64,000 nt of DNA. Source: an uncultured Oscillospiraceae bacterium (GTDB taxonomy: Bacteria > Bacillota > Clostridia > Oscillospirales > Oscillospiraceae). Below, in pieces: positions 42,239 to 49,805 of this stretch. The position numbers were made by a program, and so were the translations under genes. Below the pieces are notes generated by a model. It searched no databases, was not told where the DNA came from, and worked only from the letters and a program-made list of their open reading frames with translations. The DNA is taken from assembly GCA_934590355.1 (NCBI GenBank), contig CAKTOX010000006.1:1-64000 (forward strand), given 5' to 3'. Positions within the stretch are counted from its first letter, which is position 1, and every line of letters begins with the position of its first letter.

Positions 42239-43759
42239 ATGAAAAAACGACTGATAAGCACGCTGCTTACACTTGTGATGTGCGCGTCGCTGCTGGCGAT
42301 CCCCGCCGCCGCGGACGGCATAAGCTGCGCGAAAACCACGACCGCGCTCAACCTCAGAAGCGGCGCGGCAACGAACAAGACGATAATCATGACCATGCCC
42401 AAGGGCGCCGAGGTCATAATCGGCATGAGCCAAAACGGCTGGTGCAAGATCGTTTATAACAACACCGTCGGCTATGCCTCCGCCCGGTACCTCACGAGCG
42501 TTTCGAGCGTCAGCGGCAGCTTCGGCACCGCCACCATCAGCGGTACGGGCGTCCGCCTCAGAAGCGGCGCGGGCACGAATAATTCGATCATTTGCACGCT
42601 CACAAACGGCGCGAAAATGCCGATAACGGGAGCCTCGGGCAACTGGTATAAGGTCGATTATAACGGCAAGACCGGCTATGTCAGCGCAGACTATGTCAAG
42701 GTCTCCGTCGGCAGCTCCGCCGCGAGCACCCCGACGCCGACTCCGAATACGAACAATGACGCATCCGGTCTCAAGGGCGCCGTCATCGGCACGAGCGTGC
42801 GTATGCGCAGCGAGCCGAACACCAATTGCGCCACGCTCGGATATTATTCAAACGGCGTCACCATGACCGTCCTCGGCTCGGTTAAGGATTGGTATAAGGT
42901 CAGCTACAACGGCAAAACCGGCTACATATCCGCCCAGTATTTCCGTGTCACCCCCGATGACAGCTACACGAGCGCCAAGTCCGGCACCGTCAGCGGCAGC
43001 GACGTGCGCTTCAGAATGGGCCCGAGCACCGACTTTGCAAGCCTCGGTACTCTCAACAAGGGCACGAGCGTCAAGGTCAGCGGCAAGAGCGGCAATTGGT
43101 ACGAGGTCTGCGTCAACGGCAAGTACGGCTATATGAGCGCGGACTATGTGAAGATAGGCGAGAGTGTGTCCGCTCCGACCGAGCAGCTTGATAACGTCGG
43201 CATCGTCACCGGCAACGGCGTGCGTATGCGCAGCGGCCCGGGCACGAGCTATTCCACCATCGGCTACTATAACAAGGGCATTCAGGTCAAGGTCAGCGGC
43301 AAGAGCGGCGATTGGTACGCCGTCAGCTATAACGGTCTGAGCGGCTACATGAGCGCGGACTATGTGCGCCTGAGCACCTCAAACGCGGTCGCGGATCAGA
43401 TAGTCGCAACCGCAAAGCAGTATCTCGGCACTCCCTATGTTTACGGCGGCTCGTCTCCCCGCGGCTTTGACTGCTCCGGATTTATCTACTATCTCTACGG
43501 ACAGTACGGTTATCCGCTCATGCGCGGCGCAACGAGCCAGTATAATCACAACGGCGTTTCCGCTGAAAAGAGCGACCTGCGCCCCGGCGACCTCGTGTTC
43601 TTCTCCGACAGCGTCGATCCCATCGGCCACGTCGGAATGTATATCGGGAACAATCAGTTTATCCACGCCTCGTCCGGTCAGGGCTGCGTGTGCATAACCT
43701 CCCTGAACGCGAGCTACTATCTCAATCACTATACCGGCGCAAAACGAATCATAAACTAA
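42239..43759 (+). CDS. Secreted cell-wall hydrolase with five SH3 repeats and an NlpC/P60 domain
   Basis: The 506-residue product has a signal peptide (cleavage near AAA-DG). Five bacterial SH3 repeats of about 62 residues (each with VRxRSGxxT-like and GYxSAxY-like motifs) follow, with a Thr/Pro/Asn linker after the second. A C-terminal NlpC/P60 peptidase spans about 385-506. The catalytic Cys is in FDCSGF and the His in GHVGMY. SH3 repeats bind peptidoglycan and the enzyme cuts stem peptides, so a role in wall turnover or cell separation is likely. It is monocistronic. Confidence 0.94.
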   Translation: MKKRLISTLLTLVMCASLLAIPAAADGISCAKTTTALNLRSGAATNKTIIMTMPKGAEVIIGMSQNGWCKIVYNNTVGYASARYLTSVSSVSGSFGTATISGTGVRLRSGAGTNNSIICTLTNGAKMPITGASGNWYKVDYNGKTGYVSADYVKVSVGSSAASTPTPTPNTNNDASGLKGAVIGTSVRMRSEPNTNCATLGYYSNGVTMTVLGSVKDWYKVSYNGKTGYISAQYFRVTPDDSYTSAKSGTVSGSDVRFRMGPSTDFASLGTLNKGTSVKVSGKSGNWYEVCVNGKYGYMSADYVKIGESVSAPTEQLDNVGIVTGNGVRMRSGPGTSYSTIGYYNKGIQVKVSGKSGDWYAVSYNGLSGYMSADYVRLSTSNAVADQIVATAKQYLGTPYVYGGSSPRGFDCSGFIYYLYGQYGYPLMRGATSQYNHNGVSAEKSDLRPGDLVFFSDSVDPIGHVGMYIGNNQFIHASSGQGCVCITSLNASYYLNHYTGAKRIIN

Positions 43760-43760
43760 T

Positions 43761-43787
43761 AAAAACCGCCCTTCGGGGCGGTTTTTT
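43761..43787 (+). terminator. Terminator of the NlpC/P60 gene
   Basis: AAAAACCGCCC (43761-43771) pairs with GGGCGGTTTTT (43776 on) around a TTCG tetraloop and ends in six T residues. Confidence 0.95.
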
Positions 43788-43825
43788 AATATATGGGGGG
43801 ACGGAGCGTTGTTCCGTCCCTTCGG

Positions 43826-44020
43826 TCATTCTTCGATTTTTACGATATTGATAGCTGCTTCAATCAGAATGTTTATAAGCTCGTTGCGTGAGCGGTTTGT
43901 TTTTGCCGAAAGGACATCCAATTTTTCGACAGTTTCATCCTTCATGCGCACAGATATTATCTTGTAACCGTCGTCTCCCTTGCGGGTTGACTTCTTTGTA
44001 ATTTTGATTTCTTCTGCCAT
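43826..44020 (-). CDS. Ribbon-helix-helix (CopG/Arc-type) DNA-binding protein
   Basis: The 64-residue product starts at the ATG at 44020 with GAGGTG about 5 bases upstream; a GTG at 44026 is possible. A Lys-rich N-terminus precedes a short strand (YKIISVRMKDET) and two helices (VEKLDVLSAKT and SRNELINILIEAAINI), the ribbon-helix-helix layout. It is divergent from a small gene across a region with a perfect 18-base inverted repeat, which is a plausible operator. The role could be autoregulation or antitoxin-like; no toxin signature is seen in the partner. Confidence 0.85.
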   Translation of the reverse strand: MAEEIKITKKSTRKGDDGYKIISVRMKDETVEKLDVLSAKTNRSRNELINILIEAAINIVKIEE

Positions 44021-44051
44021 ATGCACACCTCATTTATATTTGTAGTTTAAC

Positions 44052-44115
44052 TTGACAGAAGTAGTTTGCATATATTATAATTTTATAGTGTCATAAACAC
44101 TATAAAATTATAATA
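44052..44115 (+). promoter_or_regulatory. Promoter overlapping a perfect 18-base inverted repeat
   Basis: TTGACA (44052-44057) and TATAAT (44076-44081) are 18 bases apart. The -10 box lies inside the left arm of a perfect inverted repeat: TATTATAATTTTATAGTG (44073-44090) and its complement at 44098-44115, with a 7-base TCATAAA spacer. The right arm carries TATAAT on the minus strand. The layout is typical of an operator that blocks RNA polymerase, or of a large hairpin in the transcript leader. Confidence 0.75.
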
Positions 44116-44131
44116 AGAAAGAGGAGAGAGG

Positions 44132-44368
44132 ATGAGCAAGAGACCAAAACTTGATGGTCTTGATTATTTGTTTAATCGAGGCGTTGACTTTTGCTTAACA
44201 GCAAAAGAGTACGAGGAAAAAACCGGTGCGCCGCTGCCAAAAGACAGGAGCTACTTAAAAAACGGTTCCGCCTTTGCAGTTCGTGCTAAAGAAAAAGGCT
44301 ATATCATAGTAGGCATTGAAGAAAAACCAGTGATTGAAAAGACAGTTATATTAAAGAAAGAGGTATGA
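44132..44368 (+). CDS. Small hypothetical protein, 78 residues
   Basis: The start at 44132 has GAGGAGAGAGG upstream. The product has no signal peptide or membrane helix. It is charged, with KEYEEKTGAPLPKDRSYLKNGSAFAVRAKEKGY in the centre (split by a likely turn at Pro) and a Lys/Glu/Val C-terminus. I do not recognise a family. It overlaps the following lipoprotein frame, lies divergent from the ribbon-helix-helix gene, and its DNA is clearly more AT-rich than the surrounding genome. Confidence 0.7.
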   Translation: MSKRPKLDGLDYLFNRGVDFCLTAKEYEEKTGAPLPKDRSYLKNGSAFAVRAKEKGYIIVGIEEKPVIEKTVILKKEV

Positions 44369-44370
44369 AA

Positions 44371-45000
44371 ATGAAGAGAATAATAGCGCTTGTTTTATCA
44401 TTGACTATGGTATTGGCGCTGTGCGCCTGCGGCGAAACGGAGGAAGAAAGCAAACTAACGGAAGACAATGTTTCGGGGGAGTATAGAGAAGTTGGCCTAT
44501 ATTCTGATTTGAATGATACTTATCGCCTAAGTGAGAATACCACTTTTGACACTGATAAAGGCGTTAAGGGTACTTATGCTATTGACTCGTCTAAAATGGC
44601 AGTTGTTCTGTCTCCCAAAAATTCACCTAAAATCAAATTAAATAAAGTAGGTACTTACTACTATAAAGAAGGATTTATGGATTGCTTTAGCAAAGACACT
44701 GAGTATGAATTAGAAGTCACATTCAATGAAGAAGGGTGCTCGAATCAAAGCTTTGAGTATGCTGGTAAGGATAGTAGATATTTGTATAACTATACCTTGC
44801 AGCTGAAAGAAAACGGTACATATACAGCAAGCTATGAAAAAATAGATTTTATTTATTTTGAAGATGATTACGATACAACATATGAAGGAACATACATTCT
44901 TGAAGACAACATTCTATGGCTCAGCTTTGGTGACGGAAAATATCCCATGATTTTGGTTGACGGTGAACTATATTTTGATGTGCTTGAAAAAGTCGAATAA
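44371..45000 (+). CDS. AT-rich lipoprotein gene of unknown function
   Basis: I take the ATG at 44371 (GAAAGAGG about 7 bases upstream) over the ATG at 44365. The 209-residue product has a lipoprotein signal with the lipobox LCAC. The remaining part shows two similar beta-rich units (GTYAIDSSKMAVVLS and GTYILEDNILWLSFGDG), resembling small beta-barrel or lipocalin-like lipoproteins often seen in clostridial accessory loci. The base composition is unlike its neighbours, suggesting recent acquisition. The gene continues the 44132 transcript and ends before a shared terminator. Confidence 0.78.
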   Translation: MKRIIALVLSLTMVLALCACGETEEESKLTEDNVSGEYREVGLYSDLNDTYRLSENTTFDTDKGVKGTYAIDSSKMAVVLSPKNSPKIKLNKVGTYYYKEGFMDCFSKDTEYELEVTFNEEGCSNQSFEYAGKDSRYLYNYTLQLKENGTYTASYEKIDFIYFEDDYDTTYEGTYILEDNILWLSFGDGKYPMILVDGELYFDVLEKVE

Positions 45001-45041
45001 TTAAAACCATAAGTAAATAGATTTAGATAGCATAAAAAACA

Positions 45042-45070
45042 AAGGGGAAGCTGATCTCAGCTTCCCCTTA
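45042..45070. terminator. Bidirectional terminator between the lipoprotein and rubrerythrin genes
   Basis: AAGGGGAAGCTGA (45042-45054) pairs perfectly with TCAGCTTCCCCTT (45057-45069). On the minus strand it runs into TTTGTTTTTT, so it mainly ends the rubrerythrin transcript. Confidence 0.88.
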
Positions 45071-45082
45071 AAATTTTGCTTC

Positions 45083-45649
45083 TTACTTAAAGTATCTTGC
45101 CAGCAGACCTTCAAATGCCTTGCCGTGGCGGGCCTCGTCGCGTGCCATCTCGTGAACGGTGTCGTGGATAGCGTCGAGGTTATACTGCTTTGCGAGCTTT
45201 GCAAGCTCGAACTTGCCGGCGGTCGCGCCGTTCTCGGCGTCAACGCGCAGCTCGAGATTCTTCTTGGTGGAGTCGGTCACGACCTCGCCGAGGAGCTCTG
45301 CGAACTTTGCGGCGTGCTCGGCCTCTTCGTAAGCAGCCTTCTCCCAGTACAGGCCGATCTCGGGATAACCCTCGCGGTGTGCCACGCGAGCCATTGCCAG
45401 ATACATACCGACCTCGGAGCACTCGCCCTCGAAGTTTGCGCGCAGACCGCTGACGATCTCCTCGCGGACATTTTCGGGAACGTCTTCGCCGAATACTTTG
45501 CCTACACCGACAACGTGCTCTGCTGCCCAGGACTTCTCCTCAGCCTGCAGGGTGAACTTGCTGCCGGGAACATTGCAGATGGGGCACTTCTCGGGGGGAG
45601 TGTCGCCTTCATGAACATAACCGCATACGGGGCATACCCACTTTGCCAT
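45083..45649 (-). CDS. Reverse rubrerythrin
   Basis: The 188-residue product has an N-terminal rubredoxin-like domain ([10 protein letters not shown] and CPICNVPG) and a C-terminal ferritin-like diiron domain with the Glu/His ligand patterns [19 protein letters not shown] and DEARHGKAF. Classical rubrerythrins have the opposite order. Reverse rubrerythrins of Clostridia reduce hydrogen peroxide and oxygen using NADH-derived electrons. AGGAGGT precedes the ATG. A perfect 24-bp palindrome overlaps its likely -35 region. Confidence 0.94.
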   Translation of the reverse strand: MAKWVCPVCGYVHEGDTPPEKCPICNVPGSKFTLQAEEKSWAAEHVVGVGKVFGEDVPENVREEIVSGLRANFEGECSEVGMYLAMARVAHREGYPEIGLYWEKAAYEEAEHAAKFAELLGEVVTDSTKKNLELRVDAENGATAGKFELAKLAKQYNLDAIHDTVHEMARDEARHGKAFEGLLARYFK

Positions 45650-45718
45650 AATATTTACCTCCTGATAAAATCATCTTTAATTAACTTAATTTTGCAAGAC
45701 TTCCTGTCTTTCAACCAT

Positions 45719-45765
45719 ATTATAATCTCATGCATATAAATAGAGTGTAGTAATTACTACACTCT
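45719..45765 (-). promoter_or_regulatory. Rubrerythrin promoter with an overlapping perfect palindrome
   Basis: On the minus strand TATAAT (45724-45719) lies 17 bases from a non-consensus -35 region (45747-45742). That region is part of a perfect 24-bp palindrome at 45742-45765 with half-site AGAGTGTAGTAA and no loop. The palindrome also covers the stop codon of the CBS gene. A spacerless palindrome at -35 fits a dimeric regulator, for example an oxidative-stress or metal sensor, better than a terminator because no T-run follows. Confidence 0.6.
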
Positions 45766-46185
45766 GCGGATGTTTTTAGAAATTTCACATAATGCCTCGG
45801 CGGCCTCGGTGTCGCAGTCGGTGTTCCGCGCGAGGTCTGCAAGCGAGAGCATCCCGACGAGCAGCCCGTTGTGGCACACCGGCAGCCTTCGCACCTGCGC
45901 ATCTGCCATGAGCCGCGCCGCCTCGCCTATGTGGGCGTTGTCGTTCACGGTGATGACGCCGCGGGTCATGATATCGCCCGTTTTGGTCTCGCTTGCCGAC
46001 AGACCGTTTGCAACGCACCTGACGGCGATGTCGCGGTCGGTTATCATGCCGCGCAGGCTGCCGCGATCATCGCACACCGGCACTGCGCCGATGTTATACT
46101 GCTTTAAAAGTCTCGCCGCCGCCGAAACGGGCTCGCGCAGCCCGACGGTGACTATGTGGTCGCTCATGATATCAAATACTTTCAT
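45757..46185 (-). CDS. CBS-domain pair protein
   Basis: The 142-residue product consists of two CBS domains: IMSDHIVTVGLREPVSAAARLL with GMITDRDIAVR, then IMTRGVITVNDNAHIGEAARLM with GMLSLADLAR. Such stand-alone pairs bind adenine nucleotides such as AMP or c-di-AMP and act as energy or signal sensors. AGGAGGG precedes the ATG. It lies upstream of reverse rubrerythrin on the same strand, with the palindrome between the coding regions. Confidence 0.93.
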   Translation of the reverse strand: MKVFDIMSDHIVTVGLREPVSAAARLLKQYNIGAVPVCDDRGSLRGMITDRDIAVRCVANGLSASETKTGDIMTRGVITVNDNAHIGEAARLMADAQVRRLPVCHNGLLVGMLSLADLARNTDCDTEAAEALCEISKNIRRV

Positions 46186-46263
46186 AATATCCCTCCTGAT
46201 ACCATAATTGACTTCCGCGCACGATTTTATTCCTGCCGCCTACATTATATAATATATACGCGC

Positions 46264-47196
46264 TCACTGCACGAGCTGCGCAAGGGCGGGACCGGCGCAC
46301 TGAGCGAAAAGGCGTATCGCGGCGAGGGCTTCCCTGAGCGTGTTGCCGTTCGTTCCGACCTCGAGTATCACGGAGCCGGGCGTGAGATTTTGATTGTAGC
46401 GATATTTCGTGAGCAGGATCGGGCGCATCAGGCTCGGGTAGCTTTGGCACACCGCGTTTTGCAGATACACGGCGAGACCGAGATTTTGCCGCCAGTCGGG
46501 ATGCTCAAGCCCGCTTGCGTCGGTGCCGACGACGAACATGATCTGCCCTGCGCATACGCCCTGTTCCGTCGCGGCGGTTTTATAGATGACCGTGTCCGAG
46601 CCGAGTGCGTCGCGGTGCAGGTCGATGACGATCCTTATGCTTGGATAGTCGGCGAGATATTTTTCAATCGCCTCGCAGCTTCGGTTATACGAGCCAGTGT
46701 AGCTGGGATAGTCAAAAACCTGTGTGTCGTGGATGACCTCAAGCCCGCAGTCGCCGAGCATCTGCGCAAGCTCGCTGCCTATGCGGATGACGCTGCAATT
46801 TTGGTCGAGCGTGCGGTTTGTGCCGAGGTCGTCGTATTTGTCGAGCCCCGCGGGGGAGTAGGCCTCGCTTGAGTGGGTGTGTATAATAAGTATCTGCGGC
46901 GCACCGGCCTGCAGGCGAATGTCGCAGCCGCGCTCGACCACGGCGTCAATGTCGATGTCATAGCCCGCCGTGTTTTTTATCACCATGCCGCCGGATATGG
47001 TCGCGGGCAGTATGGTCTGCTGCGGCTCGGGCGCCTCCGACGGCGCCGCGCTCGGCTGCGCAGAGTGCACCGCGTCCGTCTCAAGCACGATCGTTTCGCG
47101 CGCAGTGTCGCAGCTGTCCGTGCGCAGGTATATCGCAAACAGGTAAAGGCATATTAGGGCAAGTCCGCCCGCAATAAGCCTGCCTATTTTTTTCAT
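46264..47196 (-). CDS. spoIIP: Stage II sporulation protein P (SpoIIP)-type amidase/endopeptidase
   Basis: The 310-residue product starts at the ATG at 47196 (GGGAGGT 7 bases upstream); two extra codons to a TTG at 47202 are unlikely. It has an N-terminal membrane helix, a Pro/Ser-rich linker, and the SpoIIP catalytic domain with IIHTHSSEAY, TNRTLDQNCSVIRIG, IDLHRDAL and EVGTNGNTLREA. These carry the zinc-binding histidines and glutamate. SpoIIP degrades septal peptidoglycan with SpoIID during engulfment. It is transcribed alone towards the CBS gene. Confidence 0.92.
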   Translation of the reverse strand: MKKIGRLIAGGLALICLYLFAIYLRTDSCDTARETIVLETDAVHSAQPSAAPSEAPEPQQTILPATISGGMVIKNTAGYDIDIDAVVERGCDIRLQAGAPQILIIHTHSSEAYSPAGLDKYDDLGTNRTLDQNCSVIRIGSELAQMLGDCGLEVIHDTQVFDYPSYTGSYNRSCEAIEKYLADYPSIRIVIDLHRDALGSDTVIYKTAATEQGVCAGQIMFVVGTDASGLEHPDWRQNLGLAVYLQNAVCQSYPSLMRPILLTKYRYNQNLTPGSVILEVGTNGNTLREALAAIRLFAQCAGPALAQLVQ

Positions 47197-47338
47197 AGCC
47201 AAGACCTCCCCTCGGGTAATTCTATGCCCCGCGCCCGAAAATATTTCTGTACTTGCGGCGCGGTATGTGATATGCTTTATAAGACCGTGGTGGGCATAAA
47301 TTATGTAAACCTATATTATTCAAAAATGAGGTGTAAAA

Positions 47339-47581
47339 ATGCATATTACTTACAGACCAAAGGGCGTTTGTTCGCAGCTTTTCGACATAGATGTTGAGGA
47401 CGGAATTATTCAAAAAGTGGCGGTAAAAGGTGGATGCAGCGGCAATCTTCAGGGTATTTCGCACCTTTTGGTGGGGATGAAGGTTGAGGATGCAGTGGCG
47501 CGTATGGAGGGTATAAGGTGCGGTTTTAAGCCCACGTCATGCCCCGACCAGCTTGCAAAGGCGCTCAAAAACTGCATATAA
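47339..47581 (+). CDS. TSCPD-domain protein (TIGR03905-like)
   Basis: The 80 residues form one small domain with the characteristic TSCPDQLAKAL motif near the end, GVCSQLFDIDVEDG near the start, and GGCSGNLQGIS. The TSCPD fold occurs at the C-terminus of class II ribonucleotide reductases and as a stand-alone protein in Clostridia. The cysteines suggest metal or thiol chemistry; the function is unknown. GGTTTACATAA-type words flank it on both sides. Confidence 0.9.
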   Translation: MHITYRPKGVCSQLFDIDVEDGIIQKVAVKGGCSGNLQGISHLLVGMKVEDAVARMEGIRCGFKPTSCPDQLAKALKNCI

Positions 47582-47834
47582 AAATAGCGTTTTGGTTTAC
47601 ATAACATAAATACATAATCGAATTGATTTACATAACGTTATACAAGTGATTAAATGTTGTAATAATTTTTACGAATTTTTAATAAAATGTCGTCGAATTT
47701 TAGGATTTGTGCAATATGCCGAAGCCACAAAATGAAGTGCTGAGCCCTTGATAAACCTCTAAATCTTGCGGTTTATAATGTGCTGCTATGCACTGTGCAC
47801 AATTCGACACAACTCCATTTGTGCAACGTGACTG
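47582..47834. other. Gene-free AT-rich interval with TTTACATAA words and a Spo0A-box-like site
   Basis: No gene is seen. TTTACATAA occurs at 47596-47604 and 47626-47634. TTCGACA (47803-47809) is the complement of TGTCGAA, which matches the Spo0A box core. TGTGCAC words recur near 47795. The interval leads into the promoter of the SleB-type gene. Confidence 0.5.
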
Positions 47835-47864
47835 TTTACTTGCTGCGTGACGCTCCGATATAAT
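47835..47864 (+). promoter_or_regulatory. Promoter of the SleB-type hydrolase gene
   Basis: TTTACT (47835-47840) and TATAAT (47859-47864) are 18 bases apart, with the start codon at 47937. A vegetative promoter is suggested by the boxes, although a spore-specific sigma factor could also be used. Confidence 0.55.
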
Positions 47865-47890
47865 AAATATGCCTAAGAGTAATAGGCGCA

Positions 47891-47920
47891 CATTCGGTGT
47901 TTTGCCGAATGAAATTTTTT
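47891..47920 (+). terminator. Hairpin with T-run in the SleB-type gene leader
   Basis: CATTCGG (47891-47897) pairs with CCGAATG (47905-47911), followed by AAA and six T residues. It lies between the predicted promoter and the ribosome site (GGAG near 47926), so it could act as an attenuator. Confidence 0.6.
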
Positions 47921-47936
47921 ATGACAGGAGCGTTAT

Positions 47937-48779
47937 ATGAGTATAGCTAAGAAATTCAGCGCGTCACTCGTGTTCGCTGTCTGTCTGCTGTTTGTGATCC
48001 TCTGCGGATATGCTTCCGCCGAGGAAACCGACTCCGGCGCGGAGTTTGAGGAAACTCCGGTGTATGTTGACGGATTGCTTTCATGCCGCGGTTATCGCAT
48101 CGGCGATAACACCTATGTTCCGTTTGAAGCGGCCTGCGCAGTCCTCGGCTACGACGCCGATTTTAACTACGACAAAGAGATAGATACGTTGACCGTCGAG
48201 GTTGCCGGCATTGAGATAACGGTCGGCTGCGCAGATGAGTATATGTGCGCAAACGGCAGATACATTTATCTGCCCGACGGGTATAGGGAAGTCGAAGGCT
48301 CGTTCGTGGTGCCTACGGAGGCATTGGCGAAGATATTCACTCTCACATATCAGTGGGACGAACAGCTTGGAGCAATCAACTTCATAACAGCAGACGAACA
48401 GATCCTCACGAGCGGAGACGAATACTACAATGAGGACGATATTTACTGGATGAGCAGGATCATAACATGGGAGTCCGGCAACCAGCCCGTTGCTGGTCAG
48501 ATCGCGGTGGGCAACGTCATTCTCAACCGCGTCGGAGACAGCCGCTTCGGACAGACCGTGAAGGATGTAATCTTCCAGCCCGGTCAGTTTTCGGTCGTGT
48601 CAAGCGGTGTGATTAACGGTCAGCCCTATGCAATAAGCGAAATCTGCGCAAAGCTCGTTTACGAGGGCTATAACACCGTCGGCAATGCTCTGTTCTTCCA
48701 GACCGGACGGTACTGGGGCAGCAGCATGATCGAAACAACGTGGGTAGCGAAGATAGGCGACCACAATTTCTTTATGTGA
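47937..48779 (+). CDS. SleB-type cell-wall hydrolase with copper-amine-oxidase N-like domain
   Basis: The 280-residue product has a signal peptide (cleavage near ASA-EE). A stalk-like domain resembling the amine oxidase N-terminal domain (GYRIGDNTYVPFEAACAVLGYD and YREVEGSFVVPTEALAKIF) comes next. The C-terminal Hydrolase_2/SleB domain reads RIITWESGNQPVAGQIAVGN, then VILNRV and FQPGQFSV. SleB-type enzymes cleave cortex peptidoglycan during germination. A role in germination or wall remodelling is likely. GGAG precedes the ATG. Confidence 0.92.
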   Translation: MSIAKKFSASLVFAVCLLFVILCGYASAEETDSGAEFEETPVYVDGLLSCRGYRIGDNTYVPFEAACAVLGYDADFNYDKEIDTLTVEVAGIEITVGCADEYMCANGRYIYLPDGYREVEGSFVVPTEALAKIFTLTYQWDEQLGAINFITADEQILTSGDEYYNEDDIYWMSRIITWESGNQPVAGQIAVGNVILNRVGDSRFGQTVKDVIFQPGQFSVVSSGVINGQPYAISEICAKLVYEGYNTVGNALFFQTGRYWGSSMIETTWVAKIGDHNFFM

Positions 48780-48837
48780 TTGCCAAGCCGAATAGGATAT
48801 GTTAAAATGAGTTGGGCTTTGCCCGACTCATTTTTTT
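48780..48837 (+). terminator. Terminator after the SleB-type gene, overlapping a possible rsmG promoter
   Basis: AAATGAGTTGGGC (48805-48817) pairs with GCCCGACTCATTT (48821-48833) with one T-G pair, followed by seven T residues in all. TTGCCA (48780-48785) and TAAAAT (48803-48808), 17 bases apart, could form an rsmG promoter whose transcript would start inside the hairpin. Confidence 0.8.
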
Positions 48838-48847
48838 CGGAGTTAAC

Positions 48848-49549
48848 ATGGAGAATTTACTTAAAGCAGGCTTTGCCGAGCTCGGCATTGAGCCGGACGC
48901 ACGGTCAACCGAGCGGTTCATAAAATATTTTGAATATCTCGAGGAGCGCAACAAGGTCATGAATCTGACCGCGATAAGCGGGGAGAATGACGTTGCGCGG
49001 CTTCATTTTCTCGATTGCGCGGCGCTGCTCGGCATGGCAGATTTCAAGGGCAAAAGCGTCATTGACGTCGGAACGGGCGCGGGCTTTCCGGGACTCGTGC
49101 TGAAGATCGCTCAGCCGGATATGTCGCTCACACTGCTTGACAGCTTAAATAAGCGCATTGATTTTCTCTCCGAGACCTGCAACATGCTCGGCCTTTCGGA
49201 CGTTCGGTGCATCCATGCGCGCGCGGAGGAGGCAGCGCCTGAGCTGCGGGCTTCGTTTGACATCGCCGTGTCGCGTGCCGTTGCGCGGCTTGAGGTGCTG
49301 TGTGAGCTGTGCCTGCCGCTTGTGAAGACGGGCGGGGTGTTTATCGCCATGAAGGGACCGGATTGCTCCGACGAGGTCGAGTGCGCGGAAAATGCAATGA
49401 AGCTCCTTGGTGCGCAGCTGAAGGAAACGGTTTTGTACACGGTGCCCGGCACGGATATAAGCCACGCCGCGGTCATCATCGAAAAGATAAAGCCCACGCA
49501 CCCGAAGTACCCGCGCAAATGGGCGCAGATAAAGAAAAACCCACTGTAA
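48848..49549 (+). CDS. rsmG: 16S rRNA (guanine527-N7)-methyltransferase RsmG
   Basis: The 233-residue product starts at the ATG at 48848 (CGGAG upstream); an in-frame extension to 48812 lies in the terminator. RsmG motifs are clear: NLTAISGENDVARLHFLDC, the SAM-binding VIDVGTGAGFPGLVLKIA, LLDSLNKRIDFL and FDIAVSRAVARL. RsmG methylates G527 of 16S rRNA. Element copy B follows downstream. Confidence 0.96.
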   Translation: MENLLKAGFAELGIEPDARSTERFIKYFEYLEERNKVMNLTAISGENDVARLHFLDCAALLGMADFKGKSVIDVGTGAGFPGLVLKIAQPDMSLTLLDSLNKRIDFLSETCNMLGLSDVRCIHARAEEAAPELRASFDIAVSRAVARLEVLCELCLPLVKTGGVFIAMKGPDCSDEVECAENAMKLLGAQLKETVLYTVPGTDISHAAVIIEKIKPTHPKYPRKWAQIKKNPL

Positions 49550-49552
49550 GAT

Positions 49553-49586
49553 AAAAAAGCTCAGGCAACATAGCCTGAGCTTTTTT
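49553..49586 (+). terminator. Terminator of rsmG (left copy of a duplicated terminator)
   Basis: AAAAAAGCTCAGGC (49553-49566) pairs with GCCTGAGCTTTTTT (49573-49586) around AACATA. The first 33 bases recur exactly at 49806-49838. Confidence 0.93.
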
Positions 49587-49804
49587 GCGGACTGTCAAAA
49601 AATTTATGCTTCAGAGGAAGGATAACCGCGCAGCGGGGGAGCTTGAGGGGGTAAGACCCCGCTCAAAATCAGATTATAGCCATCAAAAAGGCCTGAGTAT
49701 CAGGCTTTTTGACGAGCGAAGCGAGATTTTTCGTGAAGTGTGAGCTTCACAAAAAATGTGGCGTTTTTAGCGTGCAAAAAAGTCACAGACTTTTTTGATA
49801 CGCT
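49587..49804 (+). repeat. Structured intergenic element, copy B
   Basis: This is homologous to 32964-33179. The core starts at CCGCGCAGC (49626). H1 (49643-49666) has TTGAG/CTCAA and GGGGT/ACCCC with one bulged G. H2 (49683-49712) has TCAAAAA/TTTTTGA and GCCTGA/TCAGGC with one bulged G. H3 (49733-49750) is GTGAAG/CTTCAC. H4 (49768-49805) has TAGCGT/ACGCTA enclosing AAAAAAGTC/GACTTTTTT. Linkers GACGAGC, AGCGAGATTTTTC and AAAAAATGTGGCGTTTT are shared with copy A. No transposase or credible ORF is present. The transcribed strand is not proven. Confidence 0.8.
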
Positions 49805-49805
49805 A

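Noticed and set aside
32964..49804. The repeated elements as insertion sequences
   Set aside because: Neither copy encodes a transposase or has obvious terminal inverted repeats. A non-autonomous mobile element remains possible and is discussed as a finding.
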